DNA from: Chloroflexota bacterium
Lineage (GTDB): Bacteria; Chloroflexota; UBA5177; JANWHV01
DNA length: 9,781 bases
NCBI GenBank assembly: GCA_028287725.1
Contig: JAQBPC010000213.1
Coordinates: 1 to 9,781 of the forward strand
Direction of reading: 5' to 3'
This document shows positions 7,887 through 9,781 of the stretch, one piece after another. Under the pieces are notes generated by a model. It was not told the origin of the DNA. It did no database searches and was given only the letters and a program-made list of their open reading frames with translations. Both the position numbers and the translations under genes were made by a program. The number at the start of each line of letters is the position of its first letter. The first letter of the stretch is position 1.

Positions 7887-7995
7887 TGATCCGGATGCAC
7901 GCGGATCATGCGCAGTACGAAGGCTACGTAGGACGCCTCACTGCGTCGTACGACTGCCACAGCGTTGTGGCGATCCGGGATGTCGAGGTCCCGGA
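7887..7995 (-). promoter_or_regulatory. Structured leader: four consecutive hairpins upstream of gltB
   Basis: In transcript order: TCCGGGA/TCCCGGA, 7 bp with 8-nt loop (7974-7995); GCCACA/TGTGGC, 6 bp with 4-nt loop (7956-7971); CGTACGACGC/GCGTCCTACG, 10 positions with one mismatch and 6-nt loop (7927-7952); TGATCCG/CGGATCA, 7 bp with 8-nt loop (7887-7908). Spacings are 2, 3 and 18 bases. None is followed by a T-run, so control by transcription termination is not indicated. I do not recognise a known riboswitch class. The hairpins lie about 110-210 bases before the gltB start. They might regulate translation or mRNA stability, bind a protein, or be chance structure in GC-rich DNA. Confidence 0.4.
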
Positions 7996-8045
7996 CAAAC
8001 AGAGACGGATTCGGCAAGCGCATTGCATAAAATAGCAGTGCGTGT

Positions 8046-8074
8046 AGTGTACAAGAATGCGTTTCCGCTTTCAA
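8046..8074 (-). promoter_or_regulatory. Sigma70-like promoter for gltB
   Basis: On the minus strand TTGAAA (8069-8074, 5 of 6 to TTGACA) is followed by exactly 17 bases and TACACT (8046-8051, 4 of 6 to TATAAT). It points at gltB and predicts a transcript start near 8039, giving a leader of roughly 250 nt. A possible second -10-like TATTTT lies just downstream at about 8030-8035. No clear activator or repressor operator was recognised. Confidence 0.55.
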
Positions 8075-8132
8075 TGCGCCGCTGTCGGTCCCCTTGTGCC
8101 GCAACGCGAGAGTGCCGCGGCCTCCACGCTTC

Positions 8133-8156
8133 AGGTGCTCCTATCGGAGCTATCCT
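8133..8156 (-). other. Small hairpin after the epimerase gene
   Basis: GCTCC-GATA-GGAGC on the minus strand (8137-8150) forms a perfect 5-bp stem, extended by an AGG/CCT clamp across an asymmetric internal loop. It begins about 28 bases after the epimerase stop. It has no T-tract, so it is at best a weak or factor-assisted terminator of the transporter-epimerase operon. Confidence 0.25.
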
Positions 8157-8183
8157 TGCATTCGCCCGGTGCGTTCATACGCT

Positions 8184-8588
8184 CTAGCCGGGTTTCTCTA
8201 CCAATTCGATCAGCGCACGGCCTGTGCTCCGTGGATGGAGGAAGGCCACACGATGTCCCCCCGCGCCAATTCGCGGGACTAGATCGACAAGCTCTATCCC
8301 TGCTGCCCTGGCCGAGTTCAGCGCGGCTTGGACGTCGTCGACTCGGTAGGCAACGTGATGAAGCCCTGGTCCGCGCTCGGCAAGGAATTTTCCAACCGGG
8401 CTGTCAGCGCGGGTTGGCGCCAGCAATTCAATCGATTCTTCACCGCAGCGCAGCAGTACGACCTCAACCCCTTGTGACTCGAGTGTTTCGCGCAGCTCGA
8501 TCTCCTGGCCAAACACTCCCGTATACAAAGCGAGACTTTCGTCTAACGACTGCGTGGCGATACCTATGTGATCAAGCGCGGTAAACAT
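8184..8588 (-). CDS. mce: Methylmalonyl-CoA epimerase (VOC/glyoxalase fold)
   Basis: Interconverts (2R)- and (2S)-methylmalonyl-CoA in propionyl-CoA degradation or its reverse; cytoplasmic, metal-dependent. The 134-residue length is normal for the family. Two VOC halves are visible. By alignment from memory with the Propionibacterium shermanii enzyme (ligands H12, Q65, H91, E141), the metal ligands here are H7 (LDHIG), E54 (IELLAP), H78 (GLHHVAYRV) and E128 (LIELV), so the site is complete. The pattern P-R-x-G-A-G-G-H-R-V-A-F-L-H-P at 105-119 is also family-typical. The ATG at 8588 is chosen because the product then begins just before LDHIG and its A is shared with the preceding TGA stop (TGATG), indicating translational coupling; the upstream frame extension to 8705 is overlap with the transporter gene. 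An ATG two codons earlier (8594) is possible. A generic glyoxalase-family enzyme is the alternative, less likely given the motif match. Confidence 0.9.
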   Translation of the reverse strand: MFTALDHIGIATQSLDESLALYTGVFGQEIELRETLESQGVEVVLLRCGEESIELLAPTRADSPVGKFLAERGPGLHHVAYRVDDVQAALNSARAAGIELVDLVPRIGAGGHRVAFLHPRSTGRALIELVEKPG

Positions 8589-9601
8589 CAGCATCCAGAC
8601 ACGAAGCGGTTTGTAAATAGCACTGAGGCGTTGACCGGCGAAGGGATCTGGTGCTGCTGCAGCAACACGGCTTCCGTCGCGTTCCACGTCGGTGCGTATG
8701 CGCAACCCAGGGCATGCCCGGCTGAAGGAGTCCAGTACTTCACGGCCTCCTTGAGCACCGCCAATTGATATGGCAGTTGAGACGACGGAAACGCGGGCAT
8801 GAAGCTCCTCGATGCGGTCAGCGCTGCCTGCGGGTCCGCATTGGTGTCGCGTTGGCCACGTAGGGTCGCGGCGATGAAACGGCTTACGAGGTCGGCATGC
8901 TGCGCGATCTCAGCCTCGCTGGTAACTACCCCGGGCCCACCCAGCGCTACCAGGCTGTCAATCGGCAGAACCGTAACTTTCATGCCGAGCTGCCGGAGCT
9001 GTACCGGCTCATTCATGGCGAAGCCCACGGCCGCGTCGACGCGATGCTGGGCGATCGCGGCAACCTGTGCATAACCAATGGAGCTGATCTTTACGTCCTT
9101 GCTTGTGAGGTGTGCGGCTTTTAATGCGGCAAGTAGCCCCGTAAATGAGGCTCCGTAAAGCCCTGGAATGCCGATGGTCTTGCCCTTGAGATCGCGGAAG
9201 CTGTGGATACCGCTGCCCGCAAGCGCGAAAATCACCACCGGGAACCGCTGATACTGCGTGAAGACGGAGACGACAGGCAGGCCGCGAGACTTCCCAACAA
9301 TGACTTGGTCGGCTTCGGCATTGCCAAACGCGATATTGCCCGCGCCAACCAGGCGAATCACATCGGTTGACGTGGCATAGTCAAACTTCACGTTGACGCC
9401 TGCCGCGGCGTAGTATCCACGCTTCACAGCTAGGTAGAACGGTGCAAACTGCACATTCGGCGTATAGCCCATGGAAATCGTGACGGTCTCTGTTTGACGT
9501 TGTGCTGCGTTGGCATGGGTTGCGGCGGCGGGACCGGGCGGTACGATTACGGCAGCGGCAAGCGCCAATGCCAGGACGCGAGGAGCGATTAACCTTGCCA
9601 T
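8588..9601 (-). CDS. ABC transporter substrate-binding protein, NMT1/THI5/SsuA-like (possibly riboflavin, RibY-like)
   Basis: Exported protein of 337 residues that would capture a small organic ligand and deliver it to the permease. Residues 1 to about 33 form a Sec signal peptide: basic start (MARLIAPR), hydrophobic core, and AxA-type cleavage near ANAA. There is no lipobox cysteine, so it is soluble rather than a lipoprotein. The mature part has the THI5/NMT1 pattern: GYTPNVQFAPFYLAVKRGYY at 45-64, ADQVIVGKSRGLPVV at 97-111, YQRFPVV at 117-123, DLKGKTIGIPGLYGAS at 137-152, and RVDAAVGF....NEPVQL at 187-202. This set most resembles proteins assigned to riboflavin uptake (RibY) in Chloroflexota, but thiamine-precursor and sulfonate binders share the fold, so the ligand is inferred only. 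The ATG at 9601 has AAAGGA about 10 bases upstream. It overlaps the permease by 13 bases and its TGA overlaps the epimerase ATG by one. Confidence 0.9.
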   Translation of the reverse strand: MARLIAPRVLALALAAAVIVPPGPAAATHANAAQRQTETVTISMGYTPNVQFAPFYLAVKRGYYAAAGVNVKFDYATSTDVIRLVGAGNIAFGNAEADQVIVGKSRGLPVVSVFTQYQRFPVVIFALAGSGIHSFRDLKGKTIGIPGLYGASFTGLLAALKAAHLTSKDVKISSIGYAQVAAIAQHRVDAAVGFAMNEPVQLRQLGMKVTVLPIDSLVALGGPGVVTSEAEIAQHADLVSRFIAATLRGQRDTNADPQAALTASRSFMPAFPSSQLPYQLAVLKEAVKYWTPSAGHALGCAYAPTWNATEAVLLQQHQIPSPVNASVLFTNRFVSGC

Positions 9602-9781
9602 CGGGCGACGATCCTTTCGAAATAAGTCACGACTGAGAACAGCGCGATACCGATCGCGGCGAGAAGGATCAGGGTGGCAAACAGCTCGGCCGTATACAAA
9701 TTCTCCCTATAGTAATTCAGCAAGAACCCGAGACCCTGATCCGCGGCGACAAATTCGCCCACGATTGCGCCCGTTAGCGAT
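9589..9781 (-). CDS. ABC transporter permease, C-terminal end (5' partial)
   Basis: Reading the minus strand from base 9780 gives 63 residues before a TAA at 9589-9591. The segment TGAIVGEFVAADQGLGFLL matches the conserved region following the EAA loop in SsuC/ThiX/RibX-type permeases (G-A-x-V-x-E-F-x-x-A-x-x-G-L-G). It is followed by the last membrane helix, about residues 33-54, and a short basic tail ending ARWQG. The EAA loop itself and the rest of the gene lie beyond the window. It overlaps the binding-protein gene by 13 bases, so the two are co-translated parts of one importer; the ATPase is not seen and may be upstream. Confidence 0.88.
   Translation of the reverse strand, partial: SLTGAIVGEFVAADQGLGFLLNYYRENLYTAELFATLILLAAIGIALFSVVTYFERIVARWQG

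Larger units (their letters stand above)
7782..8183. other. Intergenic region between the epimerase and gltB
   Basis: This 402-base stretch holds no convincing gene. It contains, in gltB transcription order, a small hairpin after the epimerase stop, a sigma70-like promoter, a chain of four hairpins, and the gltB ribosome binding site. Short open frames here (minus 7850-8104 from a TTG, plus 7721-8035) have no Shine-Dalgarno and no recognisable protein features. Confidence 0.7.

Noticed and set aside
7850..8104. 84-codon minus-strand frame in the gltB upstream region
   Set aside because: TTG start, no Shine-Dalgarno, and it overlaps the predicted promoter and the hairpin chain; no protein features.
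8589..8705. N-terminal extension of the epimerase frame to 8705
   Set aside because: It overlaps the binding-protein coding sequence entirely and adds residues absent from the epimerase family; the ATG at 8588 fits the fold start.

Overview
The window is GC-rich bacterial chromosome. One gene tail runs on the plus strand (1-2087). Everything after it is on the minus strand: in transcription order an ABC permease (partial), its substrate-binding protein, a methylmalonyl-CoA epimerase, the glutamate synthase large subunit (gltB) and a GNAT acetyltransferase. No rRNA, tRNA, CRISPR array, IS element or phage gene is visible. The gene styles (a secreted Ig-like protein with FNPG/LAEG-type modules and a Pro/Ser/Thr linker, a THI5/NMT1-like uptake system, NADPH-type GltB) would suit a Chloroflexota-like or other Terrabacterial organism. 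That placement is an impression from protein style, not a demonstrated assignment.

Layout. (1) 1-2087, plus: the C-terminal 694 residues of a large repetitive secreted or surface protein whose start lies off the window. (2) 2088-2252: convergent intergenic region with two perfect hairpins, the second a convincing bidirectional terminator. (3) 2253-2849, minus: RimJ/RimL-like GNAT with a possible own promoter and a leader hairpin. (4) 3024-7781, minus: an intact gltB with the Ntn-glutaminase cysteine, FMN-site motifs, a 3Fe-4S cysteine trio and a GXGXG domain. Its partner gltD is not in the window. (5) 7782-8183: gltB upstream region with a good sigma70-like promoter and a roughly 250-nt leader containing four consecutive hairpins. 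(6) 8184-9781, minus: a tightly packed operon of permease, periplasmic binding protein and methylmalonyl-CoA epimerase, joined by 13-nt and 1-nt overlaps.

How the genes work together: GltB, with a GltD encoded elsewhere, would convert glutamine plus 2-oxoglutarate to glutamate, the central step of ammonium assimilation. The ABC genes import a small organic molecule; the binding protein resembles the riboflavin/thiamine-precursor branch (RibY/ThiY-like). The epimerase belongs to propionyl-CoA/methylmalonyl-CoA metabolism. No direct pathway link between uptake system and epimerase is evident, although their translational coupling is clear. The window is mainly ordinary housekeeping sequence. 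The best candidates for something undescribed are the structured gltB leader and the transporter-epimerase coupling; I did not find a convincing new multi-gene system.
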